Assembly (NCBI RefSeq): GCF_030209355.1
Contig: NZ_JARVSF010000053.1
Location: 1 to 36,796, forward strand
DNA: 36,796 bases
Direction: 5' to 3'
From: Pseudarthrobacter sp. fls2-241-R2A-127
GTDB lineage: Bacteria > Actinomycetota > Actinomycetes > Actinomycetales > Micrococcaceae
The position numbers and the translations under genes were made by a program. Shown piece by piece: positions 1 through 11,103 of the stretch. Numbering within the stretch: position 1 is the stretch's first letter; each line of letters opens with the position of its first letter. Under the pieces are notes generated by a model. It was given only the letters and a program-made list of their open reading frames with translations. It had not been told where the DNA came from and did no database searches.

Positions 1-33
1 AACTTGGCACACTATTGAGTTCTCAAACAACAG
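1..33 (-). promoter_or_regulatory. rRNA operon leader with boxA-like antitermination element
   Basis: Read on the minus strand this stretch contains TGTTGTTTGAGAACTCAA followed by TAGTGTG, which I recognise as the conserved boxA-type leader of actinobacterial rRNA operons, lying between the rrn promoter and the 16S gene. In known systems this RNA element is bound by Nus factors for antitermination. The 16S gene itself is not in the window and should begin shortly to the left. The identification is from memory of related leaders. Confidence 0.8.
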
Positions 34-91
34 ACACACCCAGCACCACCCAAACCATCAAGGTCCAAGATCGCTCCGGAGCAACTTTCCA

Positions 92-120
92 AACTTACCG
101 GCTGACCTCCAGCGTGTCAA
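92..120 (-). promoter_or_regulatory. rRNA operon promoter
   Basis: On the minus strand there is a perfect -35 hexamer TTGACA (120-115), a 17-nt spacer, and a -10 hexamer TAAGTT (97-92). It lies about 60 nt upstream of the boxA-like leader, as expected for an rrn promoter pointing left. A weaker second candidate, TAGAGT at 205-200, may belong to an upstream P1 but lacks a good -35. CarD, encoded at 17786-18268, belongs to a family that acts on this kind of promoter. Confidence 0.8.
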
Positions 121-282
121 ATCGGCGTCCGCGATCTTCCTCAGCATAAGCTTGGGGGATCGGTTGTCCGCCTGACTCCGTGGAGCAGCGCGGAAATAAA
201 CTCTACCACCACTTATTCGGGATCGCCAGTCGGCGTGGAGCGGCTGTCATCGCTGTCATCGACCGGCCCGATTCGCCAACGC

Positions 283-318
283 GAAGGGCCCGGAATCCTG
301 CCGGATTCCGGGCCCTTC
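283..318. terminator. Strong hairpin after the glgB fusion gene
   Basis: A perfect 16-bp inverted repeat (283-298 with 303-318) around a 4-nt TGCC loop lies 29 nt after the stop codon of the mak-glgB gene. It has no clear T-tract on either side, which is common for actinobacterial terminators. It also insulates the leftward rrn promoter from readthrough of the glgE operon. Confidence 0.7.
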
Positions 319-346
319 CGACTCACTGCGAAGAGTCCTTGGGTTC

Positions 347-3300
347 TCAGGCCGAGGCGGCCGCTCCCGGCTTGAAGTAGGACGCGCCCAGCGGAGGCAG
401 CGTCACCGTCAGGGTGGCCGGCTGCCCGTCCTGTCCTTCGGTGGTGGCCGTCAGCCCACCACTGTTGAGGACGCCGGAGCCGCCGTAGTTGGTGTGGTCG
501 GTGTTGAGGACCTCAGTCCAGGCGCCGGCCGATGGCACGCCCAAGGTGTAGCCGACATGTGGGCCCCCGGAGAAATTGATGGCGCAAACGATCGGTTCGC
601 CGTCGGTGCCCCACCTGATGAACGAGAGGACGTTACGGTCGGTGTCTCCCCCGTTGATCCATTGGAACCCGGCCGGGACGTTGTCCTGGGTGTAGAGCGC
701 CGGTGTCGACGCGTACAGCTCGTTGAGGTCCTTGGTCAGCAACTGGAGTCCCTTGTGCGCGGGAATGTCGGCCAGCCACCAGTCCAGGCCGTACTGTTCG
801 GACCACTCCGCCTCCTGCCCGAATTCAGTACCCATGAAGATGAGCTGCTTGCCCGGGTGGGCCCACTGGTAGGCAAAGAACGCGCGAAGGTTTGCCAGCT
901 GCTGCCAACGGTCCCCCGGCATTTTGCGGAGCATGGAGCCTTTGCCGTGGACTACTTCGTCGTGGCTGATGGGAAGGAGGAAGTTCTCCGTGAACGCATA
1001 GACCAACGAGAACGTCACTGTGCCGTGGTGCCACCGGCGGTTGTAGGGGTCCTCGGAGATGTACTTGAGGGAGTCGTGCATCCAACCCATGTTCCATTTC
1101 AGGCCGAAGCCCAGCCCACCGTTGCTGGTGGGGGCGGTGACGCCCGGAAACGCGGTGGACTCCTCCGCGATCATGACAGCACCCGGGTGTGTCTTGTAGA
1201 CCGTGGCGTTGACTTCCTGCAGGAAGGAGATGGCTTCGAGGTTTTCCCGGCCACCGAAGCGGTTGGGCCGCCACTGGCCTTCCTCCCGCGAGTAGTCGAG
1301 GTAAAGCATCGACGCCACCGCGTCTACGCGCAGACCGTCAATGTGGAACTCGTCCAGCCAGTAGAGGGCGTTTGCCACCAGGAAGTTCCGGACCTCGGTG
1401 CGGCCGAAGTCAAAGATGAGCGTCCCCCAGTCGGGGTGTTCGCCGAGGGCAGGATCAGCGTGCTCGTAAAGGGGTTCGCCGTCGAACCGGGCCAGCGCCC
1501 AGGCGTCCTTCGGGAAGTGGGCGGGCACCCAGTCCAGCAGTACGCCGATTCCGGCCTGGTGGAGCATGTCCACCAGGTAGCGGAACTCGTCCGGGTGGCC
1601 GAACCGGGACGTCGGCGCGAAGTAGGACGTGACCTGGTAGCCCCAGGAGCCGCCGAACGGGTGTTCTGCCACGGGCATGAACTCCACATGGGTGAACCCG
1701 AGCCATTTGACGTACTCCACCAGTTCCTTGGCGAGCTCCCTATAGCCCAGTCCAAGTCGCCAGGAGCCGAGGTGCACTTCATAGACACTCATGGCCGAGT
1801 TGTGGGGATCACGCTGGGCGCGTGCTTCCATCCACTCGTCGTCCTTGAAAGCGTAGGACGGTTCCACCACCCGGGAGGCCGTGAGCGGGGGAACTTCGGT
1901 GCCGAACGCGAGGGGGTCGGCTTTTTCCACCCAGTATCCGCCGCGGGTCAGGATTTCGAATTTGTAGCAGGCGCCCGCTTCCACCCCTGGAATGAAGACT
2001 TCCCACACCCCGGATGATCCCAGCGAGCGCATGGAGTTTTCGCGTCCGTCCCAGGCATTGAAATCACCTTTGACGCGGACTGCCTGTGCGTTGGGAGCCC
2101 AGACGGCAAAGGAAACACCGTTGACGTCCCCCAGCGAGGACTTGTAGTGCTGGACGTGGGCGCCGAGTACCTCCCAAAGCTTCTCGTGCCGGCCCTCGCC
2201 GATGAGGTGCAGGTCCACTTCCCCTACTGTCGGCAGGTAGCGGTAGGGCTCATCAACTGTCACCGGCTCTTGGCCCGGGTAGGAGACCGAAAGCCGGTAG
2301 TCGGGAACATGGCCCTGCTGTACCGGTTCCAGGACGGCGACCCACACGCCGTGGGCCTCGTGTTCCATGGGAACTTCACCGGCCTGGGTAACGACGGTGA
2401 CTGCTTCGGCCAGGTGCTTGACGGTCCGGACGGTGACGTGCCCGTAATCGTCCAGGTGCGCGCCCAGGACGGAATGGGGCGCGTGGTGTTCACCGTTCGC
2501 GATCTTGCCCAAGGTGCCTTCGTCCACGTGGAGCGGCACCCCCGGGCGGTCAGTTTGTGCTGAGCCTGTCATTTCGTTACCTTCCGATGCTGCGCCGGCC
2601 TGATCGCCGGTGCCGTTACCGCTCAGGAGCCGCCTGGAGGCGTTCACGGGGATCGCCAGCCAGTCGGGCCTGTTACGCATTTCATAAACAACTTCGTACA
2701 GCGCTTTGTCCAGCCACAATGCCACAAACAGGGGCGAGGTCCGGTCTACCGTGCCGGGAATGACGGCTGAGTAGCCTTCGAGGAACGCGTCCGCGCAGTC
2801 GTCCACCCAGGTGTCCGGCACCTGGGCGCCCTCCTGCTCGCGTTGGGCCGCACCGGCCGCGTAGTCGAAGGACCGCAGCATTCCCACGACGTCTCGAAGC
2901 GGCACGTCAGGGACGTTCCGCTCGGCGATGGGCCGCAGCGGTTCGCCCTCGAAATCAAGGATGGCCCACCGGGACTGGCCACCGGATTGACCGGTGACCT
3001 GCAGGATTTGGCCCAGGTGAAGGTCGCCGTGGATACGTTGGAGGAGGCCGGTGGGCGCCCCGTCCAGGTTTGCCAGGAGGACTTCCAAAGCGTCGTCATA
3101 GGGTCCGACGGCGGTGCCGGCTTCCGCCCAGGCGCTGCGGACACGCTGGGCTACAGCGGGTCCAATGGCCTTGCCGGCATCGGGCGCAGCCGACTGTCCC
3201 AGCGCTTCCGCCAGCCGTCGGTGAACACTGGCCGTGGCCGCACCGAGGGCCCGCGCTTCCGCCGTGAAGTCGGCACCTTGGCGAGCGGCGTCCACGGCCA

Positions 3301-4012
3301 GCCGCCAGGCATCGCGGCCCCCGGCGAGGAATTCGTGGGCCACCGCCAGCTCGCCCTGGACGGGTTTGCCTTGTCCGAGCCATTCTCCGCGGACCCAGCC
3401 GAGTGTTGCAGGCACTTCGGGCGTTCCGGCCGTGGTCAGCGCCGCACCGACTTCGATTTCAGGATTTATCCCGTCCGAGAGCACCCGGAAGAATTTCACC
3501 ATCGCCGCGGATTCGCCGTCGTCCACAATGACGGAACTGTTGGACTGCTCTCCGGAGAGCACTTTCACCACGCCCTTGGCGGTGGGAAGGCGGTAGGGCC
3601 CCTCGACGCGGTGTCCGGTGGCAGACCCGCTTGCAGACTTCTCCTCCTGCCGGATGAGCTCGAGCCACGCACCGACGAAATCAGGATCGTGCACGGCGTC
3701 GTAGACCCACGGACGGGACGGGTCGGTTCCTGCCGCTTCGCCGACGAGCGCCCTTTCCATGCCACCGGCAGGTGCCGGGCGGAAGCTCAACGGAACCTGG
3801 ACCACGGTGGTGCGCCGGCCGCCGTCGGGCCCGTCCGTGGTGACACCCAGGAGGAACACGGCAAGCGCGGCGTGGCCCGTTGGGTCGGAAAGGCCCAGGC
3901 TGCCCACTTGGGACATGGCGAAGTCTGGAGTCTTGACGGGGAACCAACGCTGCTGCGGCAGCCATTCCTTGAGCAGCGCGGTCAGGGCGGGAGTGAGGAT
4001 TGGCTGGTTCAT
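347..4012 (-). CDS. glgB: Maltokinase-glycogen branching enzyme fusion (Mak-GlgB)
   Basis: This 1221-aa protein joins two GlgE-pathway activities. Residues 1 to about 465 are a maltokinase (Mak/Pep2): the phosphotransferase loop HGDLHLGQIL is at 328-337 (catalytic Asp330) and the metal-binding DFEGEP at 353-358. After a Gly/Ser/Thr-rich linker (about 465-495), residues about 500-1221 are a GH13 branching enzyme. It has an early-set N-terminal domain, the nucleophile Asp897 in GLRVDAV, the acid Glu950 in MIAEEST and the third carboxylate Asp1018 in SHDEV, with the same spacing as in E. coli GlgB (405/458/526). Mak would convert maltose to maltose-1-phosphate for GlgE, and GlgB adds alpha-1,6 branches to the product. 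The ATG lies 1 nt after the treS stop, so translation is probably coupled. In many bacteria Mak is instead fused to TreS or is a separate protein. Confidence 0.93.
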   Translation of the reverse strand: MNQPILTPALTALLKEWLPQQRWFPVKTPDFAMSQVGSLGLSDPTGHAALAVFLLGVTTDGPDGGRRTTVVQVPLSFRPAPAGGMERALVGEAAGTDPSRPWVYDAVHDPDFVGAWLELIRQEEKSASGSATGHRVEGPYRLPTAKGVVKVLSGEQSNSSVIVDDGESAAMVKFFRVLSDGINPEIEVGAALTTAGTPEVPATLGWVRGEWLGQGKPVQGELAVAHEFLAGGRDAWRLAVDAARQGADFTAEARALGAATASVHRRLAEALGQSAAPDAGKAIGPAVAQRVRSAWAEAGTAVGPYDDALEVLLANLDGAPTGLLQRIHGDLHLGQILQVTGQSGGQSRWAILDFEGEPLRPIAERNVPDVPLRDVVGMLRSFDYAAGAAQREQEGAQVPDTWVDDCADAFLEGYSAVIPGTVDRTSPLFVALWLDKALYEVVYEMRNRPDWLAIPVNASRRLLSGNGTGDQAGAASEGNEMTGSAQTDRPGVPLHVDEGTLGKIANGEHHAPHSVLGAHLDDYGHVTVRTVKHLAEAVTVVTQAGEVPMEHEAHGVWVAVLEPVQQGHVPDYRLSVSYPGQEPVTVDEPYRYLPTVGEVDLHLIGEGRHEKLWEVLGAHVQHYKSSLGDVNGVSFAVWAPNAQAVRVKGDFNAWDGRENSMRSLGSSGVWEVFIPGVEAGACYKFEILTRGGYWVEKADPLAFGTEVPPLTASRVVEPSYAFKDDEWMEARAQRDPHNSAMSVYEVHLGSWRLGLGYRELAKELVEYVKWLGFTHVEFMPVAEHPFGGSWGYQVTSYFAPTSRFGHPDEFRYLVDMLHQAGIGVLLDWVPAHFPKDAWALARFDGEPLYEHADPALGEHPDWGTLIFDFGRTEVRNFLVANALYWLDEFHIDGLRVDAVASMLYLDYSREEGQWRPNRFGGRENLEAISFLQEVNATVYKTHPGAVMIAEESTAFPGVTAPTSNGGLGFGLKWNMGWMHDSLKYISEDPYNRRWHHGTVTFSLVYAFTENFLLPISHDEVVHGKGSMLRKMPGDRWQQLANLRAFFAYQWAHPGKQLIFMGTEFGQEAEWSEQYGLDWWLADIPAHKGLQLLTKDLNELYASTPALYTQDNVPAGFQWINGGDTDRNVLSFIRWGTDGEPIVCAINFSGGPHVGYTLGVPSAGAWTEVLNTDHTNYGGSGVLNSGGLTATTEGQDGQPATLTVTLPPLGASYFKPGAAASA

Positions 4013-4013
4013 C

Positions 4014-5803
<1,790 letters not shown>

Positions 5804-5807
<4 letters not shown>

Positions 5808-7885
5808 GAATGCATTCTCCTCACGCTCAGGATGTGGGCGGGCTCCACGTGTGGGTCGAGGCGCACGTAGTTGTACTCGCCCCATTCCCAGCTTTCACCG
5901 GAAATCAGGTCGTCCACGTAGAAGCCCCCGCCCGGGGTGAGGTCCTGCGGGTCCAGTTCCAGCGCGGCAAGGTCCAGGGTGACGGTGCATTCCCGGGTGC
6001 CGTGCGGGTCCACGTTGACCACCACGATGATGGTGTCCTTGGACCCGTCGGGGAGGGTCTTGTGCTTGGAGTAGGCCACCGTGGCGTTGTCAGTGCTGTG
6101 GTGGACGGTCAGGTTCTGCAGGTCCAGCAGTGCCGGGTGGTCCCGGCGCAGGTGGTTCAGCCGGGTGATGTACGGGGCCAGCGTGCGCCCCGACTCTGCC
6201 GCAGCCTCCCAGTCACGTGCCTTGTATTCGAACTTCTCGTTGTCGATGTACTCCTCGGCACCGGGCCGGGCGACGTGTTCGAACAGTTCGTACCCGGCAT
6301 AGACCCCCCACAGCGGGCTGGCCGTGGAAGCCAGGACAGCCCGGATCCGGAAAGCCGCCGGGCCGCCGTACTGCAGGTATTCGGTGAGGATGTCCGGGGT
6401 GTTCACGAAGAAGTTCGGGCGGAAGTACGCCGGGGATTCGTGGCTGACTTCGTCGAAGTACTCCTCGATCTCCGTCTTGGTGTTGCGCCAGGTGAAGTAG
6501 GTGTACGACTGCTGGAAGCCTGCCCGGCCCAGAGCGTGCATCATGGCAGGGCGGGTAAACGCCTCGGCAAGGAATACCACGCCGGGGACGTTCTTATTCA
6601 CTTCCGCAATAAGCCATTCCCAGAACCACACCGGCTTGGTGTGCGGGTTATCCACCCGGAAAATCTTTACCCCGTGGCTGACCCACAGCAACACAATCCG
6701 GAGGATTTCGCGGGAAAGCCCTTCCGGATCATTGTCGAAATTGAGCGGATAAATGTCCTGGTACTTCTTGGGCGGGTTTTCCGCGTAGGCGATGCTGCCG
6801 TCCACACGGGTGGTGAACCATTCGGGGTGCGATTGCACCCACGGGTGGTCCGGCGCCGCCTGCAGTGCCAGGTCCAAGGCCACTTCCAGGCCCAACTCGT
6901 TTGCACGGGCCACAAAGGCGTCAAAGTCCTCGAACGAACCAAGATCGGGGTGGATGGCGTCGTGGCCGCCCTCTTTCGCGCCGATGGCCCAGGGTGAGCC
7001 GGGGTCGTGCTGGCCGGCCACCAGGGTGTTGTTGGGTCCCTTGCGGTGCTGTACGCCAATGGGGTGGATCGGGGGCATGTAGATGACGTCGAAGCCCATG
7101 GCCGCGACGGCATCGAGGCGGCGGGCCGCGGTCCGGAAGTTTCCCGACGTCCATGCGCCGGTGTTGTGGTCCTTGACGGCGCCTTCGGACCGCGGGAAGA
7201 ACTCGTACCAGGCGCCCCGGCCTGCCCGGTCCCGTTCCACCAGCAGGGGGAACTTCTCCGAAACGGTCACCAGTTCGCGGATGGGCTGGCGCGCAACGAT
7301 GTCCGCGACCTCCTGGCCGAATCCGGCCGCGAGCCGTTCCTCGGTGCTGCGGGACTGGTCGGCAAGGACGTCGGCGGCGTGCCGGAGGGCTGCCCGGTCC
7401 ACCTCGTCCCGGAAGTCCTCGACAGAGGCTTCACCGAGCAGCCTGGCACCTTCGGCGAGCATGAGTTCGACGTCGATGCCGGCGTCGATCTTGACCTCGG
7501 CATTGTGGTGCCAGGTGCCGTAGCGGTCGTGCCAGGCTTCGATGACGAAGGACCAGTTGCCGGTTTCCGACGGCGTGAGGACGCCTTCCCAGCGATCGGT
7601 TCCCATTCCGCGTACCCCGCGGGGAGGGGCGAGCCGGACACGCTGCCGCTCAGCCCCTGTGGGGTCCAGGAGGACGGCGCTGACGCCGAGCTGGTCATGG
7701 CCTTCCCGGAAGGCGGTGGCCCCCACAACGATCGCCTCGCCGGGAAGTGCTTTGGCGGGAACTTTTCCGCCGTCGACGACGGGCTGCACGTTGGTGATGG
7801 GAAAACGCCCGAACCGCAGACCCTCGGTTATGCGGCGCTGGGGCATTTTGGTGGATGCGGCACTGGTTCCTGAGTTAGTCGTCAC
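5804..7885 (-). CDS. glgE: Maltose-1-phosphate maltosyltransferase GlgE
   Basis: A GH13_3 enzyme of 693 aa that transfers maltosyl units from maltose-1-phosphate to alpha-1,4-glucan. Diagnostic stretches are PPIHPIG (271-277), ENPPKKYQDIYPLNFDNDPE (369-388), the nucleophile Asp412 in FRVDNPHTKP and the acid Glu441 in FLAEAFTRP. The 29-residue gap between the two matches Streptomyces GlgE (394/423). It is the first gene of glgE-treS-mak::glgB, whose members overlap by 4 nt or are separated by 1 nt. The start is GTG at 7885. It has no good Shine-Dalgarno site, but TAACGT lies 7 nt upstream, which suggests a leaderless mRNA. A later ATG at residue 14 is a possible alternative start. Confidence 0.95.
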
Positions 7886-7892
7886 AGCCTCG

Positions 7893-7898
7893 ACGTTA
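7893..7898 (-). promoter_or_regulatory. Leaderless -10 hexamer of the glgE operon
   Basis: TAACGT (TANNNT) ends 7 nt upstream of the glgE GTG, so transcription would begin at or next to the start codon. No convincing -35 hexamer is visible. The divergent glgP has the same arrangement 128 nt away. Confidence 0.5.
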
Positions 7899-8025
7899 GC
7901 GAGAAATGCCCAGGATTGCTAAGGCTGCTGCTTGAAATCCATCGCGTCGCCGCCCAATTTCTTCACGCCCCTGTCATTTACCCAAAAGAAACCCAAAGCT
8001 TGTTCCGGCCCGGCAGGTTGTCGGT

Positions 8026-8031
8026 TAGTGT
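8026..8031 (+). promoter_or_regulatory. Leaderless -10 hexamer of glgP
   Basis: TAGTGT ends 7 nt before the GTG at 8039, which places the expected transcription start at the start codon. TTGTTC at 8000-8005 is too far away (20-nt spacer) to be a good -35. Confidence 0.5.
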
Positions 8032-8038
8032 GGCGCAG

Positions 8039-10657
8039 GTGAAGGCAATCCGCAGGTTTACGGTCCGTACAGTCCTCCCCGAGCCCATCCGGCCGCTGGC
8101 CCGGTTGGCCAGCAATTTGCGGTGGTCGTGGCACCGCCCCACCCGCGAACTCTTCGCCGGGCTCAACGCGCGCCTGTGGGAGGAAAGCGGCCAGGACCCC
8201 ATCGGTTTCCTGGGTATGGTCAGCCGCGAGGAGTTCCAGCAGCTCGCCGCCGACCAGTCGGTGGTGGAGCGGGTCCGCGCGGCCGAAGAGGACCTGGACC
8301 GGTACCTCGAGGAGCCACGGTGGTACCAGGGCCTGGGACCGGACGCCCCCGCCTCCATCGCCTACTTCTCTCCCGAATTCGGTATCACCGAGGTCCTCCC
8401 CCAGTACTCGGGCGGCCTGGGCATCCTGGCGGGCGACCACCTCAAGGCGGCTTCGGACCTGGGTGTACCACTGGTCGGTGTGGGCTTGCTCTACCAGGCC
8501 GGGTACTTCAAGCAGTCGTTGTCCCGGGACGCCTGGCAGCAGGAGACCTACCCGGTCCTGGACCCCGATGGCTTGCCCCTCACGCTGCTCCGCGAGCCGT
8601 CCCCGGACGGTAACGGAAAAGCCGTGGAGGTATCGCTCCCGCTTCCCAACGGCCGCCGCCTCCTGGCACACATCTGGCGTGCCGACGTCGGACGCGTTCC
8701 CCTGCTCCTGCTCGACTCCAACGTGCCCGGCAACGACGACGCCGCGCGCAGCATCACGGACCGGCTGTACGGTGGCGGCGGTGACCACCGGCTGCAGCAG
8801 GAACTGCTGCTGGGGATGGGCGGGGTCAAGGCCCTCCGCGCGTTCCAGAAGCTGACCGGTTCACCGGCCCCCGAGGTGTTCCACACCAACGAAGGACACG
8901 CAGGGTTCCTGGGCATTGAACGGATCCAGGAACTCATGTCCGGTGAACAAGCACTCTCATTCGACGAAGCGCTGGCAGCCGGCCGCGCCTCCACCGTGTT
9001 CACCACGCACACCCCGGTCCCCGCGGGCATCGACAGGTTCGAGATCGCCCAGATCAGCCACTTCTTCCAGGCCGGCCTGGCACCGGCCGTCCCGCTGGAC
9101 CGGATCCTGGAACTGGGCCGGGAAAACTATGCCGACGGAAACCCCGCCGTCTTCAATATGGCCGTCATGGGCCTCCGCCTGGCCCAGCGCGCCAATGGCG
9201 TGGCCAAGCTCCACGGAGAAGTGTCACGCGGGATGTTCTCCGCACTGTGGCCCGGATTCGACCACTCGGAAGTCCCCATCACGTCAGTGACCAACGGCGT
9301 CCACGTGCCCACCTGGGTGGACAGCCGGATCTCCAAGCTCGCGCGCGACCAGTTCGGCAGCGAGGCGGAAGCACTGGGCAAGTGGGACCTCGCCTACAAC
9401 GTCAGCGACGCCGACGTCTGGGCGCTGCGCCGCGAAATGCGGGCAGCACTGGTGGAAGACGTGCGGCGCCGGCTCCGGGCCGCATGGAAGAAGCGCGGCG
9501 CGGCCGACGCCGAGCTGGGCTGGACGGACAACGTCCTGGACCCGGACGTGCTCACCATCGGATTTGCCCGCCGGGTGCCAACGTACAAACGCCTGACCCT
9601 GATGCTGCGGGAACCGGCGCGGCTCAAGGCCCTTCTGCTGCACAAGGACCACCCCATCCAGTTGGTCATCGCCGGAAAATCCCACCCGGCCGATGACGCC
9701 GGCAAGAAGATGATCCAGGACCTGGTGCGGTTCACTGACGACCCCGAGGTCCGGCACCGCATCGCGTTCCTGCCCAACTACGACATCGCGATGGCCAGGA
9801 CGCTCTTCCCGGGCTGCGACGTCTGGCTCAACAACCCGTTGCGGCCCTTGGAGGCCTGCGGTACGTCCGGCATGAAGGCCGCCCTGAACGGTTCGCTGAA
9901 CCTGTCCGTCCTGGACGGCTGGTGGGACGAGATGTACGACGGCGAGAACGGCTGGGCGATTCCGACGGCGAACAACGACGCGTCGCCGGAAGAACGGGAT
10001 GACATCGAGGCTGCAGCCTTGTACGAGCTGCTCGAAACGCAGGTGGCGCCGCGCTTCTACGGCAGCACGGTGTCCGAGGGTGCAGGGGCTGCAGGTCCCT
10101 CCACCACCCGGAGCGAGACGGTCCCGACGCACTGGGTGTCCATGATCAAGCACACCCTCTCGCACCTGGGTCCGGCAGTCTCGGCCGAGCGGATGCTCCG
10201 TGACTACGTGAACATCCTGTACCGGCCGGCAGCTGACGCCGGCCGCAGCGCCACCGCGAATTCATACGCCCAGGCCCGGGCGCTGGCGGCCTGGTCCGCC
10301 AAGGTGCGCGGCGCCTGGCCACAGGTCCACGTTGAGCATGTGGATTCCGTGGGCGTGTCAGAGGACCCGCAGATCGGCGACACCCTCCAGGTCAACGCCT
10401 ACGTGGCCCTGAACGCCCTGGCGCCGGAAGACGTCTGCGTTGAGGTGGCCTACGGACGGGCCGAGGAGAACGACACCCTGGCGGACATCACCATGATGGA
10501 ACTGCAGGTGAAGGAGGACCTGGGCAGCGGCCGGCACCTGTTCAGCGGCTCACTGCTGATCGACCGCTCCGGACCGTTCGGCTACACGGTCCGCGTACTG
10601 CCCCGGCACGAGGCGCTGGCCTCCAAGGCGGAGCTCGGCCTGATCGTCAACGCCTGA
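8039..10657 (+). CDS. glgP: Alpha-glucan (glycogen) phosphorylase
   Basis: A protein of 872 aa that releases glucose-1-phosphate from the non-reducing ends of alpha-1,4-glucan using PLP. It belongs to the bacterial GlgP group that begins with a DUF3417-type N-terminal segment (SNLRWSWHRPTRELF near residue 27). Further signatures are SPEFGI, the HTNEGHAGF segment, RRVPTYKR and the PLP site EACGTSGMKAALNG with Lys613. The open frame extends upstream to 7916, but the GTG at 8039 gives the usual family N terminus and is preceded at 7 nt by TAGTGT. The gene is divergent from glgE, so synthesis and breakdown of the polymer start from one 153-bp intergenic region. A large inverted repeat follows the stop. 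Confidence 0.94.
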   Translation: MKAIRRFTVRTVLPEPIRPLARLASNLRWSWHRPTRELFAGLNARLWEESGQDPIGFLGMVSREEFQQLAADQSVVERVRAAEEDLDRYLEEPRWYQGLGPDAPASIAYFSPEFGITEVLPQYSGGLGILAGDHLKAASDLGVPLVGVGLLYQAGYFKQSLSRDAWQQETYPVLDPDGLPLTLLREPSPDGNGKAVEVSLPLPNGRRLLAHIWRADVGRVPLLLLDSNVPGNDDAARSITDRLYGGGGDHRLQQELLLGMGGVKALRAFQKLTGSPAPEVFHTNEGHAGFLGIERIQELMSGEQALSFDEALAAGRASTVFTTHTPVPAGIDRFEIAQISHFFQAGLAPAVPLDRILELGRENYADGNPAVFNMAVMGLRLAQRANGVAKLHGEVSRGMFSALWPGFDHSEVPITSVTNGVHVPTWVDSRISKLARDQFGSEAEALGKWDLAYNVSDADVWALRREMRAALVEDVRRRLRAAWKKRGAADAELGWTDNVLDPDVLTIGFARRVPTYKRLTLMLREPARLKALLLHKDHPIQLVIAGKSHPADDAGKKMIQDLVRFTDDPEVRHRIAFLPNYDIAMARTLFPGCDVWLNNPLRPLEACGTSGMKAALNGSLNLSVLDGWWDEMYDGENGWAIPTANNDASPEERDDIEAAALYELLETQVAPRFYGSTVSEGAGAAGPSTTRSETVPTHWVSMIKHTLSHLGPAVSAERMLRDYVNILYRPAADAGRSATANSYAQARALAAWSAKVRGAWPQVHVEHVDSVGVSEDPQIGDTLQVNAYVALNALAPEDVCVEVAYGRAEENDTLADITMMELQVKEDLGSGRHLFSGSLLIDRSGPFGYTVRVLPRHEALASKAELGLIVNA

Positions 10658-10661
10658 CCTG

Positions 10662-10691
10662 GTGTCCGGCCGGCCGCGGCCGGCCGGACAC
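10662..10691. terminator. Perfect 30-bp palindrome between convergent glgP and barstar genes
   Basis: The sequence from 10662 to 10691 is a perfect palindrome centred on CCGCGG, made of GTGTCCGGCCGGCC and its complement. It starts 5 nt after the glgP stop and lies 49 nt downstream of the barstar stop on the other strand, so it can serve both transcripts. It lacks a T-tract. Confidence 0.7.
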
Positions 10692-10739
10692 GGGGTACCC
10701 GGGGTAACGTGCGGCCCCGGCACAGGGGACGCGGGAGCC

Positions 10740-11096
10740 TCAGAGCAGGACAGCCGTGACGGCGAGGTCCGTGCCGGCGTAACGCTCGGCGTCCTGCAGG
10801 ATTTCACAGATGATGCCGAATGCCCTCTCGCTCCGGAACGGGGCGGCAACCTGCCAGAGGACGGTCACGGGCGGATTACCGTTGTCCGTGATGCTGTCCG
10901 CGAAGTCGTGGAGCGAATCGTTCAGCGCGTCCAGGTTCACACCGTAATGCTCAGGGAAGTCCAGGACTTCGCCGAAGGTCTCCAGGACGGCGCGTTTGCT
11001 GTCGGCCGGCGGAACCACGAGGCTGCGGCGCCCGGCGTCAGCCACCTGCTCCTGCAGTTCTTCGAGGGTCCAGGTATCGCCGGAAAAGATCTTCAT
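10740..11096 (-). CDS. Barstar-family ribonuclease inhibitor
   Basis: A protein of 118 aa matching the barstar fold. The segment FPEHYGVNLDALNDSL (47-62) aligns with the barnase-binding helix of barstar, in which YYGENLDALWD carries Asp35 and Asp39. The equivalents here, Asp56 and Asp60, are kept, while the barstar Trp38 position is Asn59. It should be a cytoplasmic inhibitor that protects the producer from the RNase encoded immediately upstream. Only 7 nt separate the RNase stop from this ATG, and there is no good Shine-Dalgarno site, which suggests translational coupling. Confidence 0.88.
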   Translation of the reverse strand: MKIFSGDTWTLEELQEQVADAGRRSLVVPPADSKRAVLETFGEVLDFPEHYGVNLDALNDSLHDFADSITDNGNPPVTVLWQVAAPFRSERAFGIICEILQDAERYAGTDLAVTAVLL

Positions 11097-11103
11097 GGGG
11101 GTG

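Noticed and set aside
180..380. 66-codon plus-strand frame near the left edge
   Set aside because: It spans the rrn promoter region and the hairpin at 283-318 and runs into the antisense of mak-glgB.
494..2017. 507-codon open frame on the plus strand inside mak-glgB
   Set aside because: It is antisense to a clearly conserved GH13 gene. Long antisense frames are usual in DNA with this GC, and its translation shows no recognisable domain.
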